DNA from: Serratia sp. Ag1 | GTDB taxonomy: Bacteria > Pseudomonadota > Gammaproteobacteria > Enterobacterales > Enterobacteriaceae | Length of the DNA stretch: 64,000 bases | Assembly: GCF_000743355.1 (NCBI RefSeq) | Contig: NZ_JQEI01000009.1 | Location: 144,699 to 208,698 of the forward strand | Direction of reading: 5' to 3' | Part shown: positions 9,070-17,244 of the stretch, one piece after another | Layout: each line of letters starts with the position of its first letter | Numbering within the stretch: the stretch's first letter is position 1 | Notes under the pieces: generated by a model | What the model was told of the DNA's origin: nothing | What the model saw: only the letters and a program-made list of their open reading frames with translations | Database searches by the model: none | Position numbers and translations under genes: made by a program

Positions 9070-9952
9070 TTTTGCCTCCCTTATCCGCTGAGTAGAAGAC
9101 CCAATACTTCGATGATTTAAAGGCGACTGAGGCAAACAAGGCCACAACCAGGAACAATATCCAGGCCAACGCAGCACCGTAACCCATATCAAAATATTTA
9201 AATGCAGTATCGTAAATATACAGTGAGAACAGGTAGGTATAGTGAGTTGGGCCACCACCCGTAATAACATACGGTGCCGTAAACTCTTGGAACGCCTGCG
9301 TTGTCTGCATAATGAAGTTGAAGAAGATAACCGGCGTAATCAACGGCACGGTCACTTTCATAAACATCTGCCATTTTGAAGCGCCATCAATCATTGCGGC
9401 TTCATATTGTGACTGTGGAACGTTCTGTAATGCCGCCAGGAAAATCACCATGGCAGAACCAAATTGCCACACACGCAGCAAAGTGACCGACATCAACGCC
9501 AGCGAAGGTTCACCCAGCCAGTTGATAGGGTCTGCGCCGAATACACCGATAAAGCTGTTTAACAGACCATCGATGGCAAACAGCGCACGCCACAATACGG
9601 CGATAGCAACGCTACTGCCCAGAATCGAAGGAATGTAGTATGCCGTCCGGAAAAATCCAATCCCACGTAGCTTAAAATTAAGAACAAAAGCAATACCGAG
9701 TGCAAATGCCAATTTTAGAGGAATGGTCAGAAACACATAGGCAAAAGTGACACCCATAGATTTCCAAAAGAGATGATCTTCCGTGAGCATATAACGGTAA
9801 TTTTCGATCCCGTTAAACACTGGCGGATTCATCAGGTCATATTCTGTAAAGCTTAACAAGAATGATGACACAAAGGGAAATGCCGTAAATATTATCAGCC
9901 CTATAATATAAGGTGATATATAGGCTAACCCCAGCATTCTGTTTTCATTCAT
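9062..9952 (-). CDS. togM: Oligogalacturonide ABC transporter, permease TogM
   Basis: This is an inner-membrane permease of the MalF/UgpA type (296 residues), with six membrane segments from about residue 8 (LAYISPYIIGLIIFTAFP) to 285. The EAA loop reads YEAAMIDGASKWQMFMKVTVP. It is the first gene of togMNAB. About 900 bases without a recognised gene lie upstream, with KdgR- and CRP-like sites roughly 600-700 bases away, so the operon may have a long leader. As with the other tog genes, the substrate is inferred from the neighbourhood. Confidence 0.9.
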   Translation of the reverse strand: MNENRMLGLAYISPYIIGLIIFTAFPFVSSFLLSFTEYDLMNPPVFNGIENYRYMLTEDHLFWKSMGVTFAYVFLTIPLKLAFALGIAFVLNFKLRGIGFFRTAYYIPSILGSSVAIAVLWRALFAIDGLLNSFIGVFGADPINWLGEPSLALMSVTLLRVWQFGSAMVIFLAALQNVPQSQYEAAMIDGASKWQMFMKVTVPLITPVIFFNFIMQTTQAFQEFTAPYVITGGGPTHYTYLFSLYIYDTAFKYFDMGYGAALAWILFLVVALFASVAFKSSKYWVFYSADKGGKNG

Positions 9953-10006
9953 GGTTATTACCCATAGATATAGAAAAGTTAAATAAAGAAAATTTAATTA
10001 ACGTTA

Positions 10007-10064
10007 TATACTCTAAGCCATTCGAGTTGCACGAAGGCTGCAAACTCGAAGTCTGATGAGTATA
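10007..10064. repeat. ERIC relic with internal deletion
   Basis: Both ERIC ends are recognisable: TATACTCTAAGCCATTCGAG on the left and ACTCGAAGTCTGATGAGTAT on the right. The central core is gone, leaving 58 bases that can form one hairpin. Confidence 0.6.
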
Positions 10065-10558
10065 AAGAGACCCGACGGCCATCAGATCCAACCCAAGGTA
10101 GAGTGTTTTAACCTCCGTTCTGATAACAACATGCCGCGCTGAAGCAGTAAAAAAATATCACTCTGCTTTTGCAGTTGCGTATCGCCAACAAAAGTGACAC
10201 ACAGCCGCGATCCATACGCTAAACAAATAAATAATAATTTTCGTATATAAAGTACTAAAGAATTTTTACCATGTGCTCCCAGTTCATGGTGTTGAGACAA
10301 ACAATGGATAAATTGGAGAAACAAAATAAATCCGTTCCGTAAGGAAACCAATTGGGCTTGCCCACTCCTCATGGCTCGCTTGAGCAGCAGGCAAAAAGCT
10401 GATGGCAGATCCATCACGATACTGTCGTTCTTTTGAGTGCAGCACCTTAAGTCCATTTGCGATCTCCACACATCAGCTAGCAAACTGAAACACTATTTCA
10501 AATTATTATATCTAAATTTCTCTCAGCGTCATTGGGTGGATAGCAAAAGTGTGACCAA

Positions 10559-10579
10559 AGTAGGAACGTTGTTTTATTT
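10559..10579 (-). promoter_or_regulatory. Candidate KdgR box upstream of togMNAB
   Basis: The core GGAACGTTGTTTTATTTT agrees with the KdgR consensus at 15 of 21 positions. The CRP-like site lies about 72 bases farther upstream for the tog direction, as in known KdgR/CRP promoters. The box is about 600 bases from togM. Confidence 0.55.
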
Positions 10580-10634
10580 TTTTTGACCTCACCACCCACC
10601 GATTAAAAACCCAGTTAAGTGACTGACTTAACAG

Positions 10635-10650
10635 ATTGATTTACATCAAA
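10635..10650. promoter_or_regulatory. Candidate CRP site upstream of togMNAB
   Basis: ATTGA, six bases, TCAAA agrees with TGTGA-N6-TCACA at 7 of 10 positions. At -61.5 it would place the start near 10580, on the KdgR-like box. Confidence 0.4.
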
Positions 10651-10851
10651 AAAATAATTGATATTGATTGTGGTGTTAACGATCTTGATTTGTGGAAAAT
10701 AGGTTAGCCAATTGTGTCACAGGCCAAAAGGCAGCATACCGATTGCTGGGGATATCGAGCCAAACTGGGCTGGGGAAAGTCGTTTAGGTGGGGTTAAGAA
10801 AGGCTGCGTTCTTACTCAACGGCAAAAAACACAGCCTGGAATCTGGTGTGA

Positions 10852-11427
10852 TCAGTGGTTCTCTTCACCGGACTCGACTTTGCTCTCACGCTGCAATGGC
10901 TTACCGTAATCCTGATCGTTATTACGCGTCAGCCATAATGACAGTGCTTTTAACGAATCTGGGGTAAATTCGTCGCAGCGCGCGGTGATCTCTTCCGGCG
11001 TCATCCAACTGACTTCTGCCACCTCATCTTCCTGTAAGGCAAAAGGGCCGTGTGACACACAGCTGAACAGCGCCCCCCAAATGCGGCATTGGTTTTCTTC
11101 AAAATAGAACATGCCGTGCTCAGCAAAAGGTACCCCGGCAATTCCCAGTTCCTCTTCCGCTTCGCGACGAGCAGAATCAAGCATATTTTCACCGCTTTGC
11201 ACCACTCCACCAGCGCAGGCATCCAGCCAGCCAGGGTAGAAGTCCTTGCTGTCTGTACGGCGCTGCACCAAAATCCGCCCCATTCCATTATGCACCACAA
11301 TATAGGTAGCACGGTGACGCAGCCGTTGAGCACGCATCTGTTGACGACTGGATTGAGCAATCACTTCGTTTTGCTCATTGACGATATCCACCCATTCGGT
11401 ATCTGCAGCCTGATCCTGTTCCGCCAT
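10852..11427 (-). CDS. yfcD: Nudix hydrolase YfcD
   Basis: This is a predicted cytoplasmic Nudix hydrolase of the isopentenyl-diphosphate-isomerase-like subgroup; its natural substrate is not known to me. The 191-residue protein has a full Nudix box around residues 72-95, [20 protein letters not shown] followed by ELGI. It shows the conserved G, E, RE and EE residues that bind the metal, and WMTPEEI near the C-terminus. E. coli YfcD is about 180 residues; the extra length is an acidic, charged tail. It keeps its backbone position next to yfcE, between the two halves of the pectin regulon. Confidence 0.93.
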   Translation of the reverse strand: MAEQDQAADTEWVDIVNEQNEVIAQSSRQQMRAQRLRHRATYIVVHNGMGRILVQRRTDSKDFYPGWLDACAGGVVQSGENMLDSARREAEEELGIAGVPFAEHGMFYFEENQCRIWGALFSCVSHGPFALQEDEVAEVSWMTPEEITARCDEFTPDSLKALSLWLTRNNDQDYGKPLQRESKVESGEENH

Positions 11428-11527
11428 CCTCTAAGACCTTCTATTTTGGCGCGATGAATGCCGCGCTCTGGTTAATTGATCAGTGTACTTCTAGTGATTT
11501 TTAATATGCGTACACTCTTCATCTTAC

Positions 11528-11549
11528 AAGTGCAATTATTTTGGGTATA
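11528..11549. repeat. ERIC end fragment
   Basis: AAGTGCAATTATTTTGGGTA plus TA matches the ERIC end GCAACTCGAATTATTTTGGG. Only about 22 bases remain, just after the yfcE stop. Confidence 0.5.
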
Positions 11550-11555
11550 TATAAA

Positions 11556-12107
11556 TTAGTGTGCTAGTGCCAGCTCCGCAACAGCCTTGCCACCGTGCAA
11601 GCCGATCACACGCAAAATATTCTGATCCAGTATGCCATAACTGGCAGGAAAGCCCCCTTTTGGCATGCTGACCGAACCAGGGTTAAAGCAGTAAATGCCC
11701 CCCTGACATTCTGCCTGCGGCAAATGCGTGTGGCCATACACCAGCACATCACCCGGCGATAACGGCGGCAACACACCAGGATGATAAAGGTGACCATGAG
11801 TTAGAAACAGCCGTCTTTTGGGCAACAGGACTTGTTGAAAGGGAGCTGTGATAGGGAATGAAAGCAGCATCTGATCGACTTCGCTGTCACAATTGCCACG
11901 AACGGCAACGATCTTATCGCGATAAAGATTTAAATGCTCGGCAACCTGTGCGGGTTGATAGGTATCTGGCAACGCATTACGTGGCCCATGGTTGAGTAAA
12001 TCACCTAAAAGAATCAACCAATCGGCACGACTTTGTACAAACAGTTCGAGAATTTTTTCAGTAGCGGAAAGTGAACCATGTAAGTCAGAGGCGAACATCA
12101 GCTTCAT
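11556..12107 (-). CDS. yfcE: Phosphodiesterase YfcE
   Basis: This is a metal-dependent phosphodiesterase of the calcineurin-like superfamily, cytoplasmic, 183 residues (E. coli 184). The metal-binding motifs are all present in order: SDLHG near residue 7, GDLLNHGPRN near 35, RGNCDSE near 70, LTHGHLY near 102 and GHTHLP near 125. E. coli YfcE acts on model phosphodiesters; the physiological substrate is unclear. The next gene upstream is the RpiB-type isomerase gene, 93 bases away in the same direction. Confidence 0.95.
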   Translation of the reverse strand: MKLMFASDLHGSLSATEKILELFVQSRADWLILLGDLLNHGPRNALPDTYQPAQVAEHLNLYRDKIVAVRGNCDSEVDQMLLSFPITAPFQQVLLPKRRLFLTHGHLYHPGVLPPLSPGDVLVYGHTHLPQAECQGGIYCFNPGSVSMPKGGFPASYGILDQNILRVIGLHGGKAVAELALAH

Positions 12108-12200
12108 AAGCTTCCCTTGGTACGGAATATGAAACCCATTCTAACGCAGGAATACTAAACGATGAACAAGGTGGCCGACCAGCGGCCACCTGAAGAACAA

Positions 12201-12845
12201 TCAAGCGCGGTTGATAATATCTTTTACGAATGCCACGATCTCAGCTTTCTTGCCCTGTGAGAACAGACATTCTTGGAAACGCGCACCGCTGACAGCAGTT
12301 TTCAGCAGTTCTGGGTCGATGGCACGCAGCGTATCAAGATAGTTATCTTTGCTCACTGCACGCTTAACCTGATTCAGAATACCGGCGTTGCGTACCTGAG
12401 GCTCCTTACGATCGACTGGATAACCTTCACCTCTACGGCCAGTAAACGCTTTCTCGAAGATGTAACGAATATTCAGTTCTGCACCCCAGCCAAAGCCTTT
12501 GGCAAATGGCAGAGCCAGGGCGTTACCGTTGTTAACCTGGGCAAACAGGAAGGCGTCCGCAGGCTCGATGCAGTAACCGCACACCACACCTGGGTGGGCG
12601 TTCAGTGACATCATCGCACCCTGGCCGGTGCCGCAACCGGTAATCACAAAATCCACCGCTTCTGCATTCAGCAGGATGCTGGCCATGATCCCCAGATGGA
12701 TATAAGTCAGATGGTGGTCTTTCTCATCACTCATACCGACGTTGAACACCGCATCATGATTGTCAGCCGCTACGGCCTGCAGTTGTTCAAGAACCAGCGC
12801 ATTTTTACCCGCCTGGCTGTTTTCCATCATCAGTGCAATATTCAT
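12201..12845 (-). CDS. RpiB/LacAB-family isomerase, probable DhuI-type uronate ketol-isomerase
   Basis: The 214-residue protein has the RpiB/LacAB fold signature: IALMMENSQAGKN at the N-terminus, DFVITGCGTGQGAMMSLNAHPGVVCGYC around residues 65-92 and NGGNALALPFAKG-like loops (here NNGNALALPFAKGFGWGAEL). It looks much closer to the DhuI branch, which converts 4-deoxy-L-threo-5-hexosulose uronate to 2,5-diketo-3-deoxygluconate in streptococci, than to ribose-5-phosphate isomerase B. It lies 104 bases downstream of kduD in the same direction, and no canonical kduI exists in the window. I infer that it does the KduI step; the reaction is not shown by sequence alone. An ERIC relic separates it from kduD. 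Confidence 0.85.
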   Translation of the reverse strand: MNIALMMENSQAGKNALVLEQLQAVAADNHDAVFNVGMSDEKDHHLTYIHLGIMASILLNAEAVDFVITGCGTGQGAMMSLNAHPGVVCGYCIEPADAFLFAQVNNGNALALPFAKGFGWGAELNIRYIFEKAFTGRRGEGYPVDRKEPQVRNAGILNQVKRAVSKDNYLDTLRAIDPELLKTAVSGARFQECLFSQGKKAEIVAFVKDIINRA

Positions 12846-12876
12846 CGTTTCCTCTCTGAAAATAAAATCAATGCGT

Positions 12877-12939
12877 TATACCGTTCACTGCAAGTTGCAT
12901 TAGCGTGGGCTTGGTTGCAACTCGAATTATTGAGGGTAT
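12877..12939. repeat. ERIC relic between kduD and the isomerase gene
   Basis: The ends TATACCGTTCACTGCAAGTT and GCAACTCGAATTATTGAGGG flank a shortened middle, giving 63 bases that form a hairpin. It lies between two codirectional genes and could influence mRNA processing. Confidence 0.6.
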
Positions 12940-12949
12940 CTATTCAGAC

Positions 12950-13711
12950 TTAGCGAGCTAACCAGCCGCCATCTACCGCCAGGGTATAGCCATTAACATA
13001 ATCTGAAGCTGACGACGCCAAGAATACGGCTGGCCCCATCAAGTCTTCTGGCAGGCCCCAACGCCCGGCAGGAATACGCTCAAGAATGGCTTCACTGCGA
13101 GCCTGATCGTCGCGCAACTGACGGGTATTGTTAGTCGCCATATAGCCTGGAGCCAAAGCGTTAACGTTGATGCCATGGCTGGCCCATTCGTTGGCCAACA
13201 GACGGGTTACACCCATTACCGCGCTCTTTGACGCAGTGTAGGAAGGCACGCGAATACCCCCTTGGAAAGACAGCATAGAAGCGATGTTGATGATCTTGCC
13301 GCCTTTACCTTGCGCAATGAATTGGCGCGCTACGGCTTGAGACATGAAGAAGACCGTTTTAATGTTCAGGTTCATCACATCATCCCAATCTTTCTCGCTG
13401 AACTCCAGCGCGTCCTGACGGCGGATGATACCTGCGTTGTTCACCAGAATATCGATATGGCCAAACTCTGCCACGGCACGCTCAATCAAGGAAGGCAGCA
13501 CGTCCAGGTTGCTCAGGTCAGCTTTCAGGCTCAGAAAACGGCGCCCCAGCTCTGCAACTTTCGCGATGGTTTCTGTTGGCTCAACAACGTTGATCCCAAC
13601 AATGTCACACCCTGCCTGTGCCAAACCCAGTGCCATACCCTGGCCCAGACCTGTGTCACAACCCGTCACGACAGCAACTTTACCCTGCAACGAAAAATTA
13701 TCGAGAATCAT
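12950..13711 (-). CDS. kduD: 2-dehydro-3-deoxy-D-gluconate 5-dehydrogenase
   Basis: KduD is an NAD(H)-dependent short-chain dehydrogenase that reduces 2,5-diketo-3-deoxygluconate to 2-keto-3-deoxygluconate, the last step before the KDG kinase. The 253-residue product matches E. coli KduD along its length. It has the cofactor loop TGCDTGLGQG near residue 17, NNAG near 89 and the catalytic Ser plus SYTASK (Tyr/Lys) near 140-160. It ends AVDGGWLAR. The frame extends upstream, but the ATG at 13711 has AAGGAAAAG before it and gives the family N-terminus. A KdgR-like box lies about 170 bases upstream. Confidence 0.96.
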   Translation of the reverse strand: MILDNFSLQGKVAVVTGCDTGLGQGMALGLAQAGCDIVGINVVEPTETIAKVAELGRRFLSLKADLSNLDVLPSLIERAVAEFGHIDILVNNAGIIRRQDALEFSEKDWDDVMNLNIKTVFFMSQAVARQFIAQGKGGKIINIASMLSFQGGIRVPSYTASKSAVMGVTRLLANEWASHGINVNALAPGYMATNNTRQLRDDQARSEAILERIPAGRWGLPEDLMGPAVFLASSASDYVNGYTLAVDGGWLAR

Positions 13712-14034
13712 GCTCTTTTCCTTAGTACTCAGGGCATCACCAGCCCTTATCAAAAAAGTGGGGATAGCATTGCAATCCCGTCAGTATCCGCAGCTTGCTG
13801 CCGCACAGAGCAGGCAGCATTGCCTGTCCCTGTCATCATGATGCGGCAAGTCTAGCGCTTATCCCGATGGCAATCAATAAAATTGAAACAATGTTTTGAT
13901 TTTTGTGAAAGGTATCTTTCATTTATTTGATGGCGATCGACCTAACCAAGAAAAACGTTCGCTATTTCCCTTCCCTGTTGACAAACCTTTCTGCCCAAAG
14001 AACAGAAAGGTTTCATCAATGTCTATTCAGGAGG
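13712..14034. other. Intergenic region between kduD and togT
   Basis: This stretch of about 320 bases holds the kduD promoter region with a KdgR-like box, then the 3' flank of togT. No open frame here has protein features. A paired segment (AACCTTTCTG near 13983 with CAGAAAGGTT near 14003) just downstream of the togT stop is probably the togT terminator. Confidence 0.5.
13881..13901 (-). promoter_or_regulatory. Candidate KdgR box upstream of kduD
   Basis: TTGAAACAATGTTTTGATT agrees with the remembered KdgR consensus at 16 of 21 positions. It is 170 bases before the kduD start. No good CRP site was seen next to it. Confidence 0.65.
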
Positions 14035-15609
14035 TCAAGCCTGCGAAGTCGATTCACGCAAGGTGGTTTTCACTTCAGGAACAATATTCATTTTCTGGCA
14101 GATCTTGCTATTGCCCCAGCATTGTTCATAAGGCAGCCCCACCAGTTTTTCGATCACCAGACGGGCTTCTGGCTGAATGTCACCAAGCTTTCCACCGGCT
14201 TTGATCCGCGCCACCTCATCCAAAACTACGCGGTGGGTTTGGCGGTTTAACGTCATCTGGCTACTGAAGACGATGGCCACCAGCCCCAGCAGGATGACAC
14301 CCGCAAAGAACACCCAGGAGATAGCCGTGATCGCGGTGTCCGGTTGTGTATGGGATTTGGACTGGAAGCCGTAATAGCTGAGGATTGCGCCCATCGTAAA
14401 CACAATAATGGAGCGGACTATTTTGCCAGAGAAGGTCATAGCACCTGCGTAAATCCCCTCGCGGCGGCGACCGGTAAACACTTCATCAACATCGGCCAGG
14501 AAGGTGTATACCGTCCAGGGGATGTAATAAACCCCGCCGGTGCCCAAGCCAAAGACCACCGTAATCCCGATAATGGCCGCCGAGGCATAATGCGCAGGCA
14601 GGTTGAAGAAGCGCAGCAGGGAGTAACAGCAGACGGCGAAAATAACAACACCGAGCGCCCAACTATAGGGTTTGCTGAAGCCTTTTTTGACGCACAGGCC
14701 AATGAACAACGCCGTAGAGAATAGCTGCAGCATGGCATTCAAGCTGTTCAGCCCAGCCAGGATCGCCGGATCGTACTGCAGCACAAAAATCACGAAATAG
14801 GTAAAGACCGAGGCAAACAGCCATTCGGCACCAAAGCCAAACAGGTACATCCCCAGATGCTTGCGGAACACCCGCAGATAAAACGTCGATTGCATATCTC
14901 TGGCCAGAGATATCAACGTCCTCAGCAGCGATTGTTTCTGCTTCACGACCGCCGTCCCTGCATCTTTTCGTTCCCAAGAGAACAGATAAAGTACGCCGAT
15001 AGCAATAAACAGAATGATCCCGTAGGTGATACCGGTATAAAGGAAGGGCTGCGCGGACTCTTTGCCGTAGATCAGGATGAATTGCCCAGGAATGAAGGCC
15101 GCCAGGAAGTTGGCCATTTTGCCAAAAATCGCTTTGTAGCCGGTAAGCTTGGAGCGCACAGCAAAGTCATCGGTCATTTCGGTCGCCAGTGTTTCATAAG
15201 GCACCATAACCGAGGTGTAGATCAGTTCAAAAATCACATAGGTAGCAAGGTAATACCAGAAGCCGAAACCTTCTACCCACAGCAGTGGGTAAAAAATCAT
15301 CAGCGGTGCGCCAATCAGCACAAAGAAACGGCGCCGGCCAAAACGTTTGCCAAACCAGGTATTACCAAAGTTATCGGTTAAGTACCCCATCACCGGGTTA
15401 CTGATCGCATCAATAACGCTGGCTACCGAGAAGATAAATGACGCTTCCAACAACGTCAGACCACAAAACGTGGTGTAAAAATAAAGTAACCAAGCGCCGC
15501 TGATTGCCAGAGCACCACTGCCTAACAGGTTGCCACCACCGTATGCCAACTGATGCCCCAGTGTGACTACCCGACCTTCTCCCAAAGGCTTAATGCTCGT
15601 TGTTCTCAT
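14035..15609 (-). CDS. togT: Oligogalacturonide symporter TogT (GPH family)
   Basis: This inner-membrane sugar:cation symporter of the glycoside-pentoside-hexuronide family (524 residues, 12 predicted membrane segments) gives a second uptake route for oligogalacturonides beside TogMNAB. Family marks are the first helix YGGGNLLGSGALA, DAISNPVMGYLTDN after helix 2 and RFGRRRFFVLIGAP before helix 3. They also include YETLATEMTDD and a long C-terminal extension after the last helix. It is divergent from ogl, and each gene has a KdgR-like box and a CRP-like site. The substrate is inferred from this position; the family also includes melibiose and glucuronide carriers. Confidence 0.88.
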   Translation of the reverse strand: MRTTSIKPLGEGRVVTLGHQLAYGGGNLLGSGALAISGAWLLYFYTTFCGLTLLEASFIFSVASVIDAISNPVMGYLTDNFGNTWFGKRFGRRRFFVLIGAPLMIFYPLLWVEGFGFWYYLATYVIFELIYTSVMVPYETLATEMTDDFAVRSKLTGYKAIFGKMANFLAAFIPGQFILIYGKESAQPFLYTGITYGIILFIAIGVLYLFSWERKDAGTAVVKQKQSLLRTLISLARDMQSTFYLRVFRKHLGMYLFGFGAEWLFASVFTYFVIFVLQYDPAILAGLNSLNAMLQLFSTALFIGLCVKKGFSKPYSWALGVVIFAVCCYSLLRFFNLPAHYASAAIIGITVVFGLGTGGVYYIPWTVYTFLADVDEVFTGRRREGIYAGAMTFSGKIVRSIIVFTMGAILSYYGFQSKSHTQPDTAITAISWVFFAGVILLGLVAIVFSSQMTLNRQTHRVVLDEVARIKAGGKLGDIQPEARLVIEKLVGLPYEQCWGNSKICQKMNIVPEVKTTLRESTSQA

Positions 15610-15632
15610 CTCTACGTCTCATTTCGTCAATA

Positions 15633-15653
15633 AAATGAACTATTATTTCATTT
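15633..15653 (-). promoter_or_regulatory. Candidate KdgR box upstream of togT
   Basis: AAATGAA and TTTCATTT arms around CTATTA agree with the KdgR consensus at 18 of 21 positions, the best match in the window. It overlaps the start point expected from the CRP site at 15696. Confidence 0.78.
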
Positions 15654-15695
15654 TTTTAGGAATGATGTTTTATACTGGTTGGCAAGCGAGATTGA

Positions 15696-15711
15696 TGTGA
15701 TTAAAATCACA
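15696..15711 (-). promoter_or_regulatory. CRP-binding site for togT
   Basis: TGTGATTAAAATCACA is an exact match to TGTGA-N6-TCACA. Its centre is about 61 bases upstream of the togT KdgR-like box, the usual class I distance, on the togT side of the divergent region. Confidence 0.8.
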
Positions 15712-15904
15712 GAAAAAAAGTATGGGTATTTAATACGGACGTTTTAAGCGTGAGCCAAATCAAATTACAGCCCTCCTTGGGAGATGTTGGTTTTCCCAAC
15801 CACTATGTGGCTTGCGCAGCTAGAGATGGCACAGAATGCAACTGTTATTCCCCGCTGACCATGACCAAAACGGGCATCTTGAATGAAACCAGAATGCGAG
15901 AAGT

Positions 15905-15930
15905 AATTTATGCGATACCGGTCGCATAAA
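15905..15930. promoter_or_regulatory. Perfect 26-base palindrome upstream of ogl
   Basis: Arms ATTTATGCGA (15905-15914) and TCGCATAAAT (15921-15930) are exact reverse complements with a 6-base spacer. The inner TGCGA-N6-TCGCA resembles a CRP site with one symmetrical change per arm. It lies about 65-70 bases upstream of the KdgR-like box of ogl. It is probably the ogl CRP site, but it may serve another dimeric regulator. Confidence 0.6.
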
Positions 15931-15981
15931 TCACCCGTATGGGTTGGCCTGCTGCGCCACTTTGATATCATTTTTCTAAAT

Positions 15982-16002
15982 TTATGAAACATTGTTTTAT
16001 TA
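15982..16002 (+). promoter_or_regulatory. Candidate KdgR box upstream of ogl
   Basis: ATGAAACATTGTTTTATT agrees with the KdgR consensus at 17 of 21 positions, 55 bases before the ogl start. Confidence 0.75.
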
Positions 16003-16056
16003 ATTCAGGAACTGTTCAGTTCAGGCGGTTCATCAACCAGTTTAAGGGAGGCCATT

Positions 16057-17223
16057 GTGGCTAAAGGTTCAATCCTCGAATTCAATTTTCACCGTTCAAC
16101 CGATGCAGGTACTGGCGCACAAATCACCCGCTTGACGCCGCCAGACGTTCTGTGCCACCGGAATTATTTCTACCAGAAATGCTTCACCAATGATGGGAAC
16201 AAGCTGTTATTCGCTGGGGAATTTGACGGCAACCGCAACTATTACCTGCTGGACCTGCAAAAACAGCAGGCAGTTCAACTGACCGAAGGCGCGGGCGACA
16301 ATACTTTCGGGGGCTTTTTATCACCGGACGATCGCTTCCTTTACTATGTAAAAAATGAACGCGAACTGCGCCGGGTTGAGCTCAGCAACTGTAGCGAAAA
16401 AACGGTCTATCAGGTGCCAGAAGAGTGGGTAGGCTACGGTACTTGGGTCGCCAACAGCGAATGTACCAGCCTAGTGGGCATCGAGATCGATCGCAACGAT
16501 TGGGAACCGCTGACCGATTGGAAAATCTTCCACTCCTTCTTCACCAAGAACCCTCGTTGCCGCCTGCTTCGCGTCGATCTCCATAGCGGTTCTTCACGCG
16601 TGATCTATCAGGACAACCTCTGGCTGGGCCACCCGATTTATCGTCCTTACCACGATAACTGCGTGGCTTTCTGCCATGAAGGCCCACACGATCTGGTTGA
16701 CGCCCGCATGTGGATGATTAATGAAGACGGCACCAACATGCGTAAGGTGAAAAGCCACGCTGAAGGCGAGAGCTGCACCCACGAATTCTGGGTACCGGAC
16801 GGTTCTGCCTTGATGTATGTCTCTTATATGAAAGGCCAGCAAGACCGCAACATCTGCCGTTTCGACCCGGAAACTGGCGTCAATGAAGTTGTCATGTCGA
16901 TGCCAGCCTGTTCTCACCTGATGAGCAACCACGATGGCAGCTTGCTGGTGGGTGATGGCTCTGCATCTCCGGTCGATATCAAGGATTCTGCAGGCTATAC
17001 CATCGAGAACGATCCTTGGCTTTATGTGTTTGATGCCAAGAACAAACGCACGGCGCGCCTGGCCGCACACAACAGTTCATGGCGCGTATTGAAGGGCGAT
17101 CGTCAGGTAACGCACCCTCACCCTTCCTTCACGCCAGACAACCGTCAAGTGCTGTTTACTTCAGATTTTGAAGGGGAGCCCGCACTCTATCTGGCTAAAT
17201 TGCCTGAAAATCTGTTTGCTTAA
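16057..17223 (+). CDS. ogl: Oligogalacturonate lyase
   Basis: Ogl is a cytoplasmic lyase (polysaccharide lyase family 22) that cuts saturated and unsaturated digalacturonates to monomers. The 388-residue protein has the same length as Dickeya Ogl and follows it closely, with a seven-bladed beta-propeller pattern. Metal-site histidines are visible in CSHLMSN near residue 287 and QVTHPHPSFTPDN near 350. Other strong blocks are CHRNYFYQKC, AFCHEGPHDLVDARMW and GESCTHEFWVPDG. The start is the GTG at 16057, 5 bases after AAGGGAGG. kdgF follows 21 bases later, so the two form an operon behind the KdgR-like box at 15982. Confidence 0.97.
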   Translation: MAKGSILEFNFHRSTDAGTGAQITRLTPPDVLCHRNYFYQKCFTNDGNKLLFAGEFDGNRNYYLLDLQKQQAVQLTEGAGDNTFGGFLSPDDRFLYYVKNERELRRVELSNCSEKTVYQVPEEWVGYGTWVANSECTSLVGIEIDRNDWEPLTDWKIFHSFFTKNPRCRLLRVDLHSGSSRVIYQDNLWLGHPIYRPYHDNCVAFCHEGPHDLVDARMWMINEDGTNMRKVKSHAEGESCTHEFWVPDGSALMYVSYMKGQQDRNICRFDPETGVNEVVMSMPACSHLMSNHDGSLLVGDGSASPVDIKDSAGYTIENDPWLYVFDAKNKRTARLAAHNSSWRVLKGDRQVTHPHPSFTPDNRQVLFTSDFEGEPALYLAKLPENLFA

Positions 17224-17244
17224 GGTTATTACTGAGGAAAAATC

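Larger units (their letters stand above)
9953..10851. other. Long leader/intergenic region upstream of togM
   Basis: No gene is recognised here. A minus-strand open frame at 10082-10483 begins with TTG, lacks a ribosome site and resembles no family I know. The region holds an ERIC relic (10007-10064), a KdgR-like box (10559-10579), a CRP-like site (10635-10650) and an imperfect stem around 10801-10837 downstream of yfcD. The spacing of the CRP and KdgR sites suggests a minus-strand transcription start near 10580 and a leader of about 600 bases before togM. Confidence 0.45.

Noticed and set aside
10082..10483. 133-codon minus-strand frame upstream of togM
   Set aside because: It starts with TTG, has no ribosome site and shows no recognisable motif; kept only as part of the possible leader.
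13903..13920. CRP-like site next to the kduD KdgR box
   Set aside because: Only the TGTGA half is good; the other half (TCTTT) matches at two of five positions.
15765..15992. 75-codon minus-strand frame in the togT-ogl gap
   Set aside because: It covers the palindrome and KdgR-like box of ogl, lacks a ribosome site and has no family features.
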